Shown here piece by piece: positions 42,887-53,429 of a stretch of 64,000 nucleotides of DNA. Position 1 is the first letter of the stretch; each line of letters opens with the position of its first letter. The DNA lies in the NCBI GenBank assembly GCA_008360955.1, contig LUCM01006817.1, positions 1 to 64,000 on the forward strand, written 5' to 3'. The notes below the pieces were generated by a model. That model ran no database searches, had not been told where the DNA came from, and was given only the letters and a program-made list of their open reading frames with translations. Source of the DNA: Fasciolopsis buskii. Taxonomy: Eukaryota > Platyhelminthes > Trematoda > Plagiorchiida > Fasciolidae. A program made the position numbers and the translations under genes.

Positions 42887-43430
42887 AATCGATGGCTGAC
42901 TCAGATGCACGCTCTTCCGCGATATGGATTTTGGTTAGTTGGAGGATATGAGTGAGGCTTAGGTAGGTATTTAGGGTAGCCTTAAAACTGGATTAATTCT
43001 GCACGCCCCAAGTGGTAACGGGAAGTCTGTTTCAAAGCTTGGCATAAACAACAAGGAAGAATTGCAGCCTCAAAGACGACTTGATGATTTCTGTATGGAT
43101 GGTGAGAGACCTGTGACGGAGAGGGTGGGGGATGGCAGAGGAGACTATAGGTGGTTCGGTGGGGAAGGAACGCTTGTTCGCCAGGTTATGTAGAAAAGCC
43201 AGGTTAATTTTCATTCGCTGTAGCCAAAGCGGCTCAAGTTTGGGGGCTGTACAGTTGTCGACCAACGAATCACTTGCTTGGTGAAGAGTCTGTGAATAGT
43301 TTCAACGGAAATCCTATCCGAATTTGACATGCCAGAGTATATCAAAGTGACAAACTCAAGGGGTTGTGAAACATGTGTTTTATAAATACTGATACTGCTG
43401 TCGGATGATTTCATTGTGCGAAAAATCAGA
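42887..43430 (-). mobile_element. CR1-like LINE 3' tail (RT thumb and C-terminus), copy 2
   Basis: On the minus strand this encodes the C-terminal end of a CR1-like RT: SISIYKTHVSQPLEFVTLIY, SGMSNSDRISVETIHRLFTK (43414-43300), then in another frame LEPLWLQRMKINLAFLHN and TEIIKSSLRLQFFLVVYAKL (43250-43032). This is the thumb motif (..kThvrPllEy.s.iyS.m...dri.iE.vqr.ftk..) and tail of CR1 ORF2, with one frame change between. It is nearly identical to 14410-14953. It lies directly left of the assembly gap. Confidence 0.85.
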
Positions 43431-43486
43431 ATAAAAATTCACCTAGCCCTGAAAAATTCAAGCAGGAGGACTGGTGGAGACCAAGG

Positions 43487-44319
43487 NNNNNNNNNNNNNN
43501 NNNNNNNNNNNNNNNNNNNNNNNNNNNNNNNNNNNNNNNNNNNNNNNNNNNNNNNNNNNNNNNNNNNNNNNNNNNNNNNNNNNNNNNNNNNNNNNNNNNN
43601 NNNNNNNNNNNNNNNNNNNNNNNNNNNNNNNNNNNNNNNNNNNNNNNNNNNNNNNNNNNNNNNNNNNNNNNNNNNNNNNNNNNNNNNNNNNNNNNNNNNN
43701 NNNNNNNNNNNNNNNNNNNNNNNNNNNNNNNNNNNNNNNNNNNNNNNNNNNNNNNNNNNNNNNNNNNNNNNNNNNNNNNNNNNNNNNNNNNNNNNNNNNN
43801 NNNNNNNNNNNNNNNNNNNNNNNNNNNNNNNNNNNNNNNNNNNNNNNNNNNNNNNNNNNNNNNNNNNNNNNNNNNNNNNNNNNNNNNNNNNNNNNNNNNN
43901 NNNNNNNNNNNNNNNNNNNNNNNNNNNNNNNNNNNNNNNNNNNNNNNNNNNNNNNNNNNNNNNNNNNNNNNNNNNNNNNNNNNNNNNNNNNNNNNNNNNN
44001 NNNNNNNNNNNNNNNNNNNNNNNNNNNNNNNNNNNNNNNNNNNNNNNNNNNNNNNNNNNNNNNNNNNNNNNNNNNNNNNNNNNNNNNNNNNNNNNNNNNN
44101 NNNNNNNNNNNNNNNNNNNNNNNNNNNNNNNNNNNNNNNNNNNNNNNNNNNNNNNNNNNNNNNNNNNNNNNNNNNNNNNNNNNNNNNNNNNNNNNNNNNN
44201 NNNNNNNNNNNNNNNNNNNNNNNNNNNNNNNNNNNNNNNNNNNNNNNNNNNNNNNNNNNNNNNNNNNNNNNNNNNNNNNNNNNNNNNNNNNNNNNNNNNN
44301 NNNNNNNNNNNNNNNNNNN
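43487..44319. other. Assembly gap (833 N)
   Basis: Unknown bases. The right edge enters the Penelope RT in frame; the left edge lies about 57 bases beyond the end of the duplicated CR1 tail. Both sides are repeats, so the gap size and the join itself may not be reliable. Confidence 1.
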
Positions 44320-45480
44320 TCTTTTTGTGCACCAAAAATGTTCAATTCCAATTCAATGGTGGAATATACAAGCAAAAGGACGGAGTGGCAATGGGGTCTC
44401 CTCTGGGACCATTGTTTGCTGATATCTTTATGTCCAAACTAGAGAATAATAAACTGCGCTCACCAATCGGGCACTGTACCGTTTACAAACGTTATGTTGA
44501 TGATATACTATGTGTTGTAGAACAATACGCAGGCGTAAACCTTATGTTACACACGTTTAACAGTGTCCATCCGAACGTACATCTTACACCAGAAAAAGAA
44601 GCAGACCATAGTTAAGCATACTTAGATGTGTACATAAGGCGACGGCAGGACGGATCTGCACAACTATCAGTCTATAGAAAGGCAACATGGAACGGACAGT
44701 TCGTTCATTCTCACAGCTTTGTGCCGTTACAAGCGAAGAGGAACCTAATATGCGGTTTAGTTGATAGAGCAAGAAGAATATGTACGGACGACCCAATTGA
44801 AAATGAACTCCGTTTCCTGCGGAGCGTATTGGTACAAAATGGATACCTCGAAAGATTCATAAATAAAACTATGGAAAAACACGAAGTAAGACAAAAAAGT
44901 AATAGGACCAGTAAAGAAACCCGTATACGTTCGTTTGCCTTTCAAAGGTGACACGGAAGCGGAAATTATCCAACGGAGACTGTAAAGTTCAATCAGTGGA
45001 ACATTCTTTGCTGCAGAGTTAAAAACTGTAATCACATCCAAACCGATCATGTGTTTCCGACTAAAGGACAGACTGTCAGATTCTGCAGCCTCATTCTGTG
45101 TGTATTCATTCACCTGCTCCTGTGGGACCAGGTATACTGGCCGCACGACTAGGCGTTTGTCCGATCGCGTTCGAGAACAACTCTCGGCTTGGTTGAGCCC
45201 AGGAACAATTAAGGCAATCAATAGCGCGGTGTGTTCACACCTTGTCGAGTCAAACCACTCAGTGAACGTGATAAGTGCTTTTCGCACCATCTACAAAGTT
45301 AGGAGCGGACAATCAAGAACTGTCAAATGTCGCATCTTGAACACAGTCGAAGCCGTATCTATCCGTTTGTGTAACCCCCCTCTATATGCGCAGAAACAAT
45401 TTGTCCAGATTCTTAAACGTCCCTGGCCCACTTGTCATTATCCAACAAGTGGTCTACAACCTGATCGTGTGACAAATTGA
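44320..45480 (+). mobile_element. Penelope-like element: reverse transcriptase plus GIY-YIG endonuclease, 5' part lost in the assembly gap
   Basis: Coding sequence emerges from the gap in frame. RT motifs are DGVAMGSPLGPLFADIFMSK (about 44382-44441) and the catalytic YVDD (44493-44504, in YKRYVDDILCV). An in-frame TAA (44613-44615) interrupts just before AYLDVYIRR; the frame then stays open through SVYRKATWNGQF and RARRICTD to about 44950. After a frameshift, LPFKGDTEAEIIQRRL leads to the C-terminal endonuclease: CVYSFTCSCGTRYTGRTTRR then LSDRVREQLSAWL (about 45096-45194), with the Penelope-type Cys pair and GIY-YIG-like Y..C.C....Y.GRT pattern, and the tail AVSIRLCNPPLYAQKQFVQI. Stop near 45478. 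RT followed by GIY-YIG is specific to Penelope-like elements. At least one stop and one frameshift: inactive copy. Confidence 0.92.
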
Positions 45481-46025
45481 CCAATTACACATACACACAG
45501 ACGCATTCTTACAGTTGTGAACTGATGTGACTGCGAACCGACAATTTCCCTTGAGCCATCTCCAGACCATATTTAATGTTATGTATTGGCATGAATACGA
45601 ATAACTGAAAACGAGCTTGTTCGCCACGTTTTGTTGTTCTCCTTACTGAATTTATTTGAGGATATGCACAGCAGGTTATATGGGATTTTTCCTATATTTC
45701 GGCCATAATCTTCGCTGGCTGCAGCTGCGGCTATGTAGGAGACGAATTATTGCTTGAGCGCTTCATTTGTTTCTTTTGTGGGGTTCGCAGACTCATCATT
45801 TGACAAAAAACTAGAAATTTCACTGATGGTATGCATTCAAGATGTTTTATTTATATAGTTTTGAAAGTATTGTGGGTGATTTTTATGCCTCAGTACCCTA
45901 GGTTCTTTTTTCTCAGGGAGAAATTCACTTAGGCGAGAGACAATGTCAGACAGGCAGTGCAAAATATGAACTCGGAAATGTCATGTGTCAATGAAACGTG
46001 CCGTTGCAACCGAGCATGTTTGACT
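45481..46025. other. Unassigned DNA between the Penelope and CR1-like elements
   Basis: Likely 3' untranslated part of the Penelope-like element at the left. A/T-rich, no frame of note. Confidence 0.4.
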
Positions 46026-46900
46026 TTAAGGGAGGCAAGCTGTGAAGTTTTCTTTGTTTATTCGTTCTTCAATGATCAGCTTCGAGATGCAACTGACCAT
46101 TTTGCGATGAAATTCATCAGAGGCCGTCTGTGGTTCAGTCGCTAGCAAAAAGCTTCTCCATTCAAGTTGGAAAACTAGAGGGGGATTGTGCTGCCAGTTA
46201 AGATAAGGTGGGCGAGTTGTTTCAATATGATGGTTAGGGATGGGAGCATAGACATGGATTCTACCTTGGACTACCCTATGGTCGCTCCTTGGAAAATTAT
46301 TTCCTAAGTGAACCAAGATTTGGTGATCAGTGTGCGTGAAGATGAGGCCTGATATATTATTATTTCTGGTGGGTGACGATACCTGTTGTACCCAACCCCC
46401 ATGATGTAGATAGGAGATGAACGACCTTAGGATTGGTGGGGCCGCAATCGTGGACCTGGTTGCGCCCGGGACGTTGAATTCTCCAGCAATGATTTTCGAT
46501 GTTGATGTTAGAGATGCGGAGTAGTCAAATGCGTCCGCTAAGAAGGGGAGCCCAATTTCAGCATGAGCTGGAGGGCAATAGATACAGGCAGTATGGATAA
46601 CACAGGACGACACCTTGATAGTAAGCCATTGGGATTCTTAAACCACTTCGAGTGTAGGATGCATAAGAATGGAAACTGATAAGCCCTGCCTTACATGAAA
46701 AAGGCAATCGCTCCCGCGGCGCTCGTTTCTAGCACATCTAAAAGATTGGCATCCCGCAGAAGTCGCGCTATTAGGTGTCTCCTCGTTAAGCCACGACTCA
46801 GTGATGAAGATTATATAAGGGTTGGAAGACGCGGCAAAGTTTTAGAGTTGAGTGAATTTATTTAGGATTGAAGTAAAGTTAATTAGCGCGAAGGGGAAAG
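46026..46900 (-). mobile_element. CR1-like apurinic-type endonuclease (element F), minus strand
   Basis: A 195-codon frame (46613-46026) plus its in-frame upstream part to about 46900 form one of the best preserved endonuclease domains here. In order: YIIFITESWLNEETPNS (catalytic Glu in TESWL, about 46815), ERRGSDCLFHVRQGLSV (RGGG region), CIYCPPAHAEIGLPFLADAF (46583-46524), KIIAGEFNVPGATR (46497-46456; GDFN motif as GEFN), LRSFISYLHHGGWVQQVSSP then TRNNNISGLIFTHTD, and NFPRSDHRVVQG (46303-46268; catalytic SDH intact). It ends with the LEWRSFLLATEP segment that normally leads into RT. One stop (near 46637) interrupts it. No RT follows, so the element is 3'-truncated or interrupted. Confidence 0.88.
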
Positions 46901-47035
46901 CTATGTTGCCGTCGAGGTGGGGTGAATGGTGGGGTTGCAAAGACAAGGAGACGGTGCGTGAAGAATTAATCGTAATGGGAATAAGTGGGTAAACATATGG
47001 CACTAATTCTATTTTGTTGGACGCTGAATGAGATA

Positions 47036-48335
47036 CTACGGAAGAAGGTGGAGGCGAGGAAGAACTAGGACACAGCGTTCTTCAATATCCCAGTACGGGG
47101 GTAACTCGAGGAACCGTGGGGACCACTGTAAAGGGAGGCAGAACGGGAATGGAGTTGAGAAGAAATAAAGAAGTGGCGGAGGTGGTTCCGGAGGGGGGAG
47201 GAAGAGGGGCTTTTCTGGCTGGGCAGGTGCGGTCGAAAAAGGGACATTAGTGGGATGGGGTACAGCCCTAGTGTTTGGGCCGAGGCGCTGGTAAGCGGAG
47301 GTTGATGGTAGCACCGATGTGATGGTGGAGGTTTGCTTAGTGGAGGCCACAGACAGCTGTCCAGGGAAGTCCGACGCAACAGCGAAGGCCTTTTTTAGGG
47401 TACAGCGGATGTATCCCTGGGTCTTTTAAATCTACGACGCAAGTCTGTGGGTTTCCTCCGGGCCGGAAATTCCCTCGGTAGTGACCCTTCGGTCCCCGTG
47501 AAACGAAGGGCGGGAAACAAAGTTAGCGCGGTTAAAGCCAGGCAGTTTAGGCACAAGGGTGATGGGGCTAAAAAATGGATGAAATAAGGAGGGGTCGGGG
47601 TAGTTTAGTTGATGGGCTGGTATCGCTAGCTTGTTCCACCGGGGAGTAATGTGTTGATTGTTGATGGTGTAAGCGCAGGTTTATCATCAGTAACTTGTTC
47701 TGAGGAACCGTTTTTGGGTTCTCACTTGCATGCAGTCTGAGAGCCTCCCTTTGAATAGGGGTTTAATCAGGGGTAATTTCGATGGACCTGAACTGGGCAG
47801 TTGAGGCTATCTTAGCCTTACTCCTCGAAAACTGCTCTGCAGTAGTAGGACTAAGTAACTGAAACAATGCTGGACATGACCTGCTTAACACTCGCTTACA
47901 CAGTCTTAAACCCTGACAGGAGTGTCCCGTCAAATTGCGAGCTGAGAGGACAGTTTTTAAACGAGTCTAGTGGAATGCGGTCCGGAAAATTATAAACCAC
48001 AGCATTAGGCGATCTTAGGCTTCGCTGCTTAAGTTCTGATGATACTGAGTCGATAGCCCAACAAACACCAGCGAGATGTTCGTGCAGTTGGTTTTCGGGC
48101 GTCTTAGTTCGGTAGGTGACAGAAGCAGCTTTGTAATCACTGGTTCTATTATTAAAATTTGGTTGTTTATCTTGTGAATCGTTCGCTCTAATTTCCGTAC
48201 ATTATTACTGGTCTCCACGACCACGTCTCTGACACTTACAGTGCAGGCTAAAGGCCGGCGGATGGACTGCGAGGGTGTGGACGCGGTGCGTCTGACTGCT
48301 ATGATCTTGGTACGTTTAGGCCTAGAGACCGCCAT
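47036..48335 (-). mobile_element. CR1-like ORF1 (element F), minus strand, broken
   Basis: Lies directly upstream of the endonuclease of element F on the same strand. The N-terminal frame 48335-48015 (106 codons) is basic with a coiled-coil-like stretch (NNVRKLERTIHKINNQILII). After broken sequence, two overlapping Pro/Ser/Leu-rich frames follow (47379-47065 and 47350-47036; PEKPLFLPPPEPPPPLLYFF) that end LPPYWDIEERCVLVLPRL. Position, strand, coiled coil and proline-rich tail fit an ORF1 nucleic-acid-binding protein. No zinc finger or RRM could be confirmed. Confidence 0.55.
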
Positions 48336-48339
48336 TTCA

Positions 48340-51300
48340 ACAAAGTGGGATGATGTGTGTAGCTCTATGGTTGTGTTATGAGGGATGCACCTGGGGGTGC
48401 CAATAGTTCTTTCAAATCGTAGAGTGGCAGCTAGGCAAGAGGTTTCGGATCTATCTTAGGGGTCGTTGTCTAAATTGAGATTGTGCCAGCACTAGTATAG
48501 TGACAGTCAAAGTTTACTCAAAATATAGTCCAATAGAAACAGGACACTCGGAAAATTTATGCCGAGAAGAAGGGCTCTATCTACGCCAAAAAGATTTTAA
48601 GCAGTGCTCAACAGAGAATATAAAAACAAGCCAATTCCGACGGCCACTAAGAAAAATGATCGGAAACTGTGGAAGTGCGACAATGCGCGAAAAATACCAA
48701 GCAGCCTATGTGTCTCGTTGATTTTGGGCGACTGGACAGTAACGATAAGTGACGGGACTGATAGAAGAGAAACTGAGTAGACAGGCCGCTGGGTGCGGTT
48801 ATTCGTGAAAAGAGAGAGGTAGATCGATGGTGCTTACGATTTACAATATAATGGCGTTTAAGAGCATGCCGTGTCAAATCCCTGAGTGTCACAGTTAAAT
48901 CTCAGGTCGAAAAGCGGCAGAATTGTTAGGCGGAGATCGTCTCCAAGTAAGGTGTCGAGGAAAATTTGTCAAATTTTTCTGGCTAGGTAAAAGCTCTAAA
49001 GGTGTTAAGACTACAACGCTAACAGCTTAAATGACTAGAATACAGGGAAGACCACTCACTGCGAGCAGCGGTGTAACGCAGCACTTTATCCTTTTAGCTG
49101 TCACTTGCCTCAAAATGTACTCACAGTGAAATACTGAGTTCTGCGGCATGCAAACCATCTGCGTATATCTCATCAATCCTCACTTTCTTTGGGTGGAGGC
49201 CTATCGTCTCTGTTGAATCCTAGTTATTGCTTGTCATTTTAGCGACAAGTTGTTGCTCCTTCACCAAATACTGCCTCGACCCTGTCTGTTTTCCATCGGC
49301 CAGTGGACATGCTTCTTTTTCCTCTTCTTCTTCCAGCTCCTCTTTTGCTGCAGAACCGAAATGAAATTTACGAAATCAAACCTATTTGTGCCAAACCTCA
49401 TTTTCTTTCACTATTTTCATGAGATTACGTAATCTCCATCCATCGCTGCCCTCCCACCTGGAGCATCCGACCAATCTCGCAGATAACAACCTCTCTGTGT
49501 TCTCGGTCCATTGGCTTTCGTTCAGTAATTCGCTCATCGGACCATACAAGCACCACCTCAAAACGTTTTGCTCTCTTTTTCGTGCTTTCTCTTATTTTCT
49601 TGTTATTCACCGGGTCATATTCACTCCACATTCATCTCTATCATTTTTCAATGTCAATATATGAAAAGATCCTCCTTCGCCAATGCGTCCAACTTACTCG
49701 CTGAAGCCTGCGGCATTCACGTCAGAACTGGAAGGCTGAATTTGAATACATTTTTCGACGCCTCATTCATAAGCGCTGGCAGTTTTTCAGCCTGATATGG
49801 CCCTAGCGACCATATTGGCACTTATCTTAGCAAAGCTTTCATCCTTTTTATGGTTTCATTTGTATATATCACGATCATGCTCACTGCACTTCTCAAGGAG
49901 ACTTCTCAAGGGCAGAACCACTATTACTGTCAGCAATATTATCTTTCCATTTCCCACGAGTCTGTTGCCTCCAGAGCGATGTGAAAAATAGCCGAAAATT
50001 CCAGTGTGGTCCACCTTTCACCATATAACTGCCTAAGCAATATGCAACGTAGTTTTCCGCAGTTACGCTGTTTTTCGCTGTTCTGTTTGACTCTCCTAAC
50101 TTCCCAAACAACATGCAGGATCTGGGTGAGGCTTCTGCTGTCATCCACCTCACGATGTACAGGGTGTTCAACTGTGTACCCCACCCGTGCCTTACTTTCA
50201 GTGTAGGATCTTTTGATTTCTTGCCCTTGACACCGTCCTGTCTAATCCAAAGATCTGCAGTGGTCTCCCGTGACAGCATTAGCCCTGGAGGAAGGACTTG
50301 CGAGAGTCGCGTTACACAAGCAGCGCACTGCATCCCTGTTCTTTCCGTATGCATGTCAATAATGCACAAAGCTTATTATCGCAAGACATCTACTTGCTCC
50401 TCGCCAGCGACATAAATATTATCCCTTTTCTAACCCGACAAGTTAAGTGAAGCGGTTATAGAGACCAACGCCGATTTCTCTACCTTGGACTGTTTGCAAG
50501 TCTAAGATGATAGGCCTCTTCACAAACGAGAGAAGAAGCTGAACTGTTGATGTGCAGTACCCTATTGCTTACATCTACGAGAAGTGATTAAGCCTTGAAG
50601 GCGACCCGTCTATACTCTCCGCCTAGTGTTCCACAACACACGATTTGCATCTTGGTTGAATATTCGACCAATTTCGGCCTCTCAAGGCCCGGAGCAGCGA
50701 ACCCCGGACCGAGGGAGCAGTAAGATTATGGCCATGTAGTCTAAAGAAAAACCGACCATTCTTATCCGTTGGAACAAAGTACGACAATCGAGGAATTTTT
50801 ATCGGATGGGGAAACTAAAGAAAAGTGCACATACGAACTTTTATCCCGTGGTTTGGAACCGCAGTTATTTTTTATCTGGCACCTCATTCATTGGCTTCCT
50901 ATGATAAGCCACTGCAACTCTCATCAAATGAAGAATCCATCCGAAGCTGGTTTAGGTGAGTTTTAAGCCGCGAAACGCAGAATGCCCTACTTTTGTTCAT
51001 CAGCCTTGATTACAGGCGGCGCACGACAACTAGCGCTCCTCTATAATTCCAGAGGAATGGAGGCTTCGTTTTTCCTGGACTCTACAAATTAGAGAACCTG
51101 GCGGGGTCAAAGCTGCATACCAAGGCCAGTTGTTTCAATGAATCCCACTGCTCTAAGAAAGAACGCTAATGCTGGTGTCCGGCCACATTTTGGCTGCTGG
51201 CTGAAATGCGAAATCACCAATGTGTCCTGCATAGTTGGTCAAGGAACATTAGACACTAAAATTTTATGCCTTATTATCCAATACGACTCTTTTCCGCCCT

Positions 51301-52689
51301 CACAACACAGTCTGCAGCTGGGAGGTGATGCAGACCGCTGTCGCTTTACTGATTTATGGGGTTCAGTTATCTAACAGACGCGGAGACGACCTACCTCCGG
51401 TAGTGAATATCTTCATGAGGTTAACGGAAATATTGCCCGTTCCCACAGAGTCGCCCTCATGATCTGCTCGAAAATTGTTTGTTCTCCATCATAGAACAAA
51501 AATGTGCAAAAGCTTTAGGCGCCAAATAGTTTGCGTATGGAACCACTTACTGCAGAGAAACTTTTGAAATAGAGCTGTACGATATTTAGGTCACCCTGGC
51601 TTTTTAAATTGATGTGGCGCTGCTCATGCTCTCTTAAAGACAACCCTCTAGCTGACGATCTGTCCATCCTCTATGAATCCTAAGGCATTTCCCCTTGCAC
51701 GTTGTTGTGAAAAAGAATCTGATGGCGAATGCGAAAGTTACATTCTTGTGCTCACAATCCCGCATTCCCCCGAATATGGATTAAAACAAACCAGAGCAGC
51801 AGAAAATGCTTGTTATCAAGTATGTGGGCCCGCGCAGCTTTTTCGCTGGTGCATAATGTGCCAATCAAAGTTTAACTTTGGCGGTCTTGCAAGCTGCATT
51901 CCTCTGGCGCTTTTTCCTTGCTCCCCTCCACCAGCCATCTTCAGACGGAGATGTTGTCGAAACATAATAGGAAGCCAGGGATGCAGCGAGCATTGCCTTA
52001 GACCCATGGAATATGTTGACGCAAAGACCAGACCCCATTGTTTTTTTGCCAAAAGCCGGGAAACGCGAAAAATCTTTTAGTTTTGGCAATAAAAGCATTG
52101 AAGCCGGATTGAGCCGGTGTAATGAGATCATGTTATTTGTTTTACAGTTTCCCAGATGCCGAAGGAATTGGTACTGTGGAAGTCGATGATTACTAAAAGG
52201 CGGGCTCGCGAAACATTGTCAGTACTAAGAAAAAGGACGAAGTGTGGTAACGGTATAACCAACCGTGCGCAGTTCCGTTCATATGTGCGGCTATCGTTGG
52301 CTGCGCCGCCAGTTGTTCTCTGCGTCCGCAGGGCGTGGTTTCGTCTCCCGGCGTCTGTGGCATCCTGATCAGTTTGTTATCAATGAATGACGGTTGCTTC
52401 CAACACTGTGAATGCTCTTGTGTTTCTGAAATGCAAACTGACTTCCAGGTATGATTTACATGCGCACTCCAACTTGCTGATTTTGGTTTCCTTTCCTGAC
52501 CCGAGGGGCCAGACGAGCACCGTGGTTCCAGTTTTGAGTATACCATCACCACGCAAGCATCCAGTGAATCTTTGAACTCATCCACTAAAATACAATCGAT
52601 CAAATGCGACAACTTGTTTCAAGGTGCCATCACCTTGTGGATGAAGAAACTAGCTCTCATTCGACCGGCCCCTCTTTAGTCTTAAGCTA
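48340..52689. other. Unassigned intergenic DNA
   Basis: Several medium frames without motifs: minus 50369-49893 (158 codons), + 50113-50415 (100 codons), + 51673-52080 (135 codons, Cys-rich) and minus 52612-52193 (139 codons). Those around 50 kb and 52 kb overlap frames on the other strand. I recognise no domain, RNA gene or repeat. The minus frame at 52.2-52.6 kb may be tail sequence of the jockey/CR1-type element at its right. Confidence 0.4.
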
Positions 52690-53340
52690 TTCCCTCTGGT
52701 ACTCCCGACCGATATAAGGATGAATGCCGCTTCATGAATTTGAAATCTCCACATGGATCACCTCAAATGAGCTGGCGTCTGAGAGAGGAGACACTACGGC
52801 CGTGAAGCCTTTCTCCTTGAGCTTTGTGCCGTTGGCCAGTCATCATCCTGAGGGCAAGTTACTGTACCTTTTCTGTGCAGTCTGTATCCTGTAAATATGG
52901 TTTAAATGTGGCCTCTCGATAGCCCCGTAAAGGGGCCCGAACATTTCTGGTTCACTACAGGACATTCCTGATCTGATCCCCAAGGGAGGCATGCAGTTGT
53001 GTAACGAAGAGGGTTAATAGTTCGACCAGTGGCTGAACGTTTGCCACGTGTACCCCGTCTGGACTAGCAGCTTTATACCTAGTGTGATCAATTTCTTCAC
53101 AGCTTGTTATGGAGTTGTGAAATCTCCGGCATCTGCTGAATTTCTCGGGTCCTCAAGTTATCAATGGTCGCATCTGGCCAGCAGAGAATGCCAACGAAAG
53201 TTTCCAATAGAACGTTGACTTTTTCTTCTACGGTCAGACCAAAGTTGCGATCTGAACTTTCTGGTGTAGCCATTCGGTCTCTGTTTTCTCCTTGATTTTG
53301 CGTAGGCGTAGTACGTTTCTGAGATTGCCTCAATCATCTC
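52690..53340 (-). mobile_element. Jockey/CR1-type LINE remnant with RT palm deleted
   Basis: On the minus strand an open stretch (53333-53097; includes LTVEEKVNVLLETFVGI) leads in another frame into EEIDHTRYKAASPDGVHVAN (about 53105-53040), the RT finger motif of jockey/CR1 elements (..SPGPDGIHP..), then VQPLVELLTLFVTQLHASLG. About 50 bases further on it reads EATFKPYLQDTDCTEKVQ, RMMTGQRHKAQGERLHG and GDFKFMKRHSSLYR (52925-52695), the thumb region just before the element's C-terminus. The whole palm with the YADD motif is missing between them. This subfamily differs from the other CR1-like copies in the window, judging by the thumb motif. Confidence 0.75.
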
Positions 53341-53429
53341 TTCTAGGCCACGCTCTCTTTTGTAGCTGCGCTTGCGGTTTATTGGGAGTCTATCCGTCTG
53401 ATCGGGGTTCGTATGGTGATCACTTTTTA
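53341..53429. other. Junction between two minus-strand LINE relics
   Basis: Short stretch in which the RTE 3' end and the 5' side of the jockey/CR1-type relic meet. The exact breakpoint is not visible. Confidence 0.3.

Noticed and set aside
43416..44615. Frames of about 300-400 codons across the gap on both strands
   Set aside because: They are open only because N codons contain no stops. Only the part from 44320 on + has real (Penelope) homology.
49893..50369. 158-codon minus frame as a gene
   Set aside because: No domain recognised; overlapping frames exist on both strands. Kept as unassigned DNA.
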